Shown here: piece after piece, positions 36,159 to 37,007 of the stretch
Numbering within the stretch: the stretch's first letter is position 1
Layout of the letters: each line of letters begins with the position of its first letter
NCBI GenBank assembly: GCA_024404875.1
Contig: JAKSPK010000024.1
Span: 1-37,007 of the forward strand
Length of the DNA: 37,007 bases
DNA from: Oscillospiraceae bacterium
GTDB lineage: Bacteria; Bacillota; Clostridia; Oscillospirales; Ruminococcaceae
Direction of reading: 5' to 3'
The notes under the pieces: generated by a model
Databases searched by the model: none
Told to the model about the DNA's origin: nothing
The model's input: only the letters and a program-made list of their open reading frames with translations
Translations under genes and position numbers: made by a program

Positions 36159-36187
36159 ATTATAGCAGATTGTGATTGGTTTGTCAA
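36159..36187 (-). promoter_or_regulatory. Repressor-integrase promoter
   Basis: Minus-strand TTGACA, 17 nt, TATAAT, a near-consensus promoter for the repressor and int genes. It faces the plus-strand promoter at 36102-36130, so the transcripts overlap and the polymerases run head-on. Confidence 0.8.
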
Positions 36188-36245
36188 GGGGGTGAAGCAG
36201 ATAATTTTCAGAAGCTTTGCGGAACCATAGGAAGGGGGAACAACA

Positions 36246-36440
36246 ATGAAGAAGGCAAATCAGGACATTCGTGACTATGCAGCACAGAAAGGGGGGTATT
36301 TCTGGGAGATTGCAATGCAGCTCGGCATCTCCGAGCCGACAATTACCCGCTGGATGCGCGTTGAACTGCCGGAGGACAAGCGCCGGGAGATCAGGCAGAT
36401 CATCGACAAAATTACAGACAGCAAGTCGAGCAATCCCTGA
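36246..36440 (+). CDS. Small helix-turn-helix protein of the mobile element
   Basis: 64 residues. The central segment YFWEIAMQLGISEPTITRWM is a helix-turn-helix, followed by a basic helix DKRREIRQIIDKI. Small proteins of this kind are usual early genes in Firmicute integrative elements and probably bind DNA as Cro-like or auxiliary regulators. The ribosome site GGAAGGGGG precedes the ATG. First gene under the plus-strand early promoter. Confidence 0.8.
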   Translation: MKKANQDIRDYAAQKGGYFWEIAMQLGISEPTITRWMRVELPEDKRREIRQIIDKITDSKSSNP

Positions 36441-36511
36441 ATGTCCTCAAAGAAGCAGAAGTGGATGTAACAGCTGTTTGATACAGCGCCGAGAGAAAGA
36501 GAGGTAATTAC

Positions 36512-36772
36512 ATGAACATGATGCTGAATCAGAACAACAATGTTCCCGTTATGAAAGGGATTATCGAATGCGCCGAGATCTTCGGCATCAGCCAGCATTA
36601 CTGCCGTCAGCTCGCTCTGACCGGCGCGGTCAAAGCGGTGCGCGTCGGGCGCGGCAAAATCCTTATCAATGTGCAGAGTATGGCGGACTTTTTCAACCAG
36701 TCTTCTATTCCGGAGCCGGAGAAGGACGCCCCGAAACAGGGCGTCCTCCGTCCGATTCCGGTCAAGATTTGA
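36512..36772 (+). CDS. Excisionase-like DNA-binding protein
   Basis: 86 residues with a winged-helix/MerR-like fold typical of excisionases: IIECAEIFGISQHYCRQLAL, then VKAVRVGRGKILINVQSMAD. It probably binds the attachment region or the element's own promoters to steer excision. Pro-rich C-terminal tail. The ribosome site GAGAGG precedes the ATG. Located between the small HTH gene and the ATPase gene. Confidence 0.75.
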   Translation: MNMMLNQNNNVPVMKGIIECAEIFGISQHYCRQLALTGAVKAVRVGRGKILINVQSMADFFNQSSIPEPEKDAPKQGVLRPIPVKI

Positions 36773-36787
36773 GAAAGGAGGGCGAAC

Positions 36788-37007
36788 ATGACAGATCAGA
36801 AGGAACCCATTGCACAGAACACCGCAGCGGAACCGGCTCCGCTGGAACAGCTCTCCCAGATGCAGCTTGAAATGCTGCGGATGCTCGATCCGACCTTTCT
36901 CGCAACGATCTCGATGAAAGAGCTGTACGAGCGGATCTTTCAGCGCAAGCCGCCGATCATTGACGGGCTGCTGAATGCCGGTACTTATCTGTTCGTCGGT
37001 GCGCCGA
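36788..37007 (+). CDS. AAA/RepA-type ATPase of the mobile element (partial)
   Basis: The first 73 residues are visible; the window ends inside the gene. After a Gln/Pro/Glu-rich N terminus comes MKELYERIFQRKPPIIDGLL, then NAGTYLFVGAP, which leads into what should be a Walker A motif just past the end. This start is typical of RepA/DnaB-like AAA ATPases in integrative elements, used in replication or mobilisation. The ribosome site AAAGGAGG precedes the ATG. Confidence 0.75.
   Translation, partial: MTDQKEPIAQNTAAEPAPLEQLSQMQLEMLRMLDPTFLATISMKELYERIFQRKPPIIDGLLNAGTYLFVGAP

Noticed and set aside
1-37007. CRISPR arrays, rRNA genes and insertion sequences
   Set aside because: No regularly spaced repeats, rRNA-like sequence or transposase genes were seen.

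Overview
The window reads as chromosomal DNA of a low-to-mid G+C, spore-lineage Firmicute close to Ruminococcus (Oscillospirales). Evidence: a full-length Spo0A, a T-box leader before valS, Bacillus-type sigma-A promoters with 17-nt spacers, strong AGGAGG ribosome sites, a dockerin-type fragment, and very large secreted proteins with GLUG, YDG and Listeria-Bacteroides-type repeats. This assignment is inferred from gene content, not from a database match.

Layout. (1) 1-4772, minus strand: an ABC exporter made of a GAF-domain/ATPase fusion and an FtsX/MacB-like permease with an exceptionally long extracytoplasmic coiled coil. (2) 4896-6393: pyruvate kinase with its own promoter. (3) 6394-7480: a decayed stretch with a dockerin-like relic, a second protein fragment, a strong terminator and a 40-residue mini-gene. 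(4) 7500-24030, minus strand: the most distinctive region, with a 3985-residue secreted protein, a 1309-residue secreted protein, a 37-residue mini-protein and a small Thr/Ser-rich lipoprotein, tightly packed. (5) 24031-25217: a nearly identical second copy of the 40-residue mini-gene, preceded by scraps of the C-terminal domain shared by both giant proteins, then non-coding DNA. (6) 25233-30626, minus strand: flavin reductase-like protein, spo0A, a membrane protein, and valS with its T-box. (7) 30833-33522, plus strand: the classical rpmG-secE-nusG-rplK-rplA cluster with two look-alike leader hairpins, probably L1 targets. (8) 33629-37007: tRNA-Lys(UUU), then the left end of an integrated mobile element: tyrosine integrase, XRE repressor, face-to-face promoters, a small HTH protein, an excisionase-like protein and the start of an AAA-type ATPase cut by the window end.

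The best candidate for an undescribed system is a repeating module: a roughly 290-residue C-terminal domain on a giant secreted protein, followed 14-16 nt downstream by a 37-40 residue acidic mini-protein beginning MEKYxxPE. It is seen intact once (1309-residue protein plus mini-gene at 7941-8054) and once as a decayed domain end plus an intact mini-gene (24483-24635 plus 24346-24468). A third mini-gene (7288-7410) keeps only a trace of the preceding domain. The domain also ends the 3985-residue protein, without an adjacent mini-gene. The mini-genes have good ribosome sites and stay intact while the domain beside them decays, which suggests they are expressed and retained. Their role is unknown; no maturation enzyme or dedicated transporter is visible next to them.
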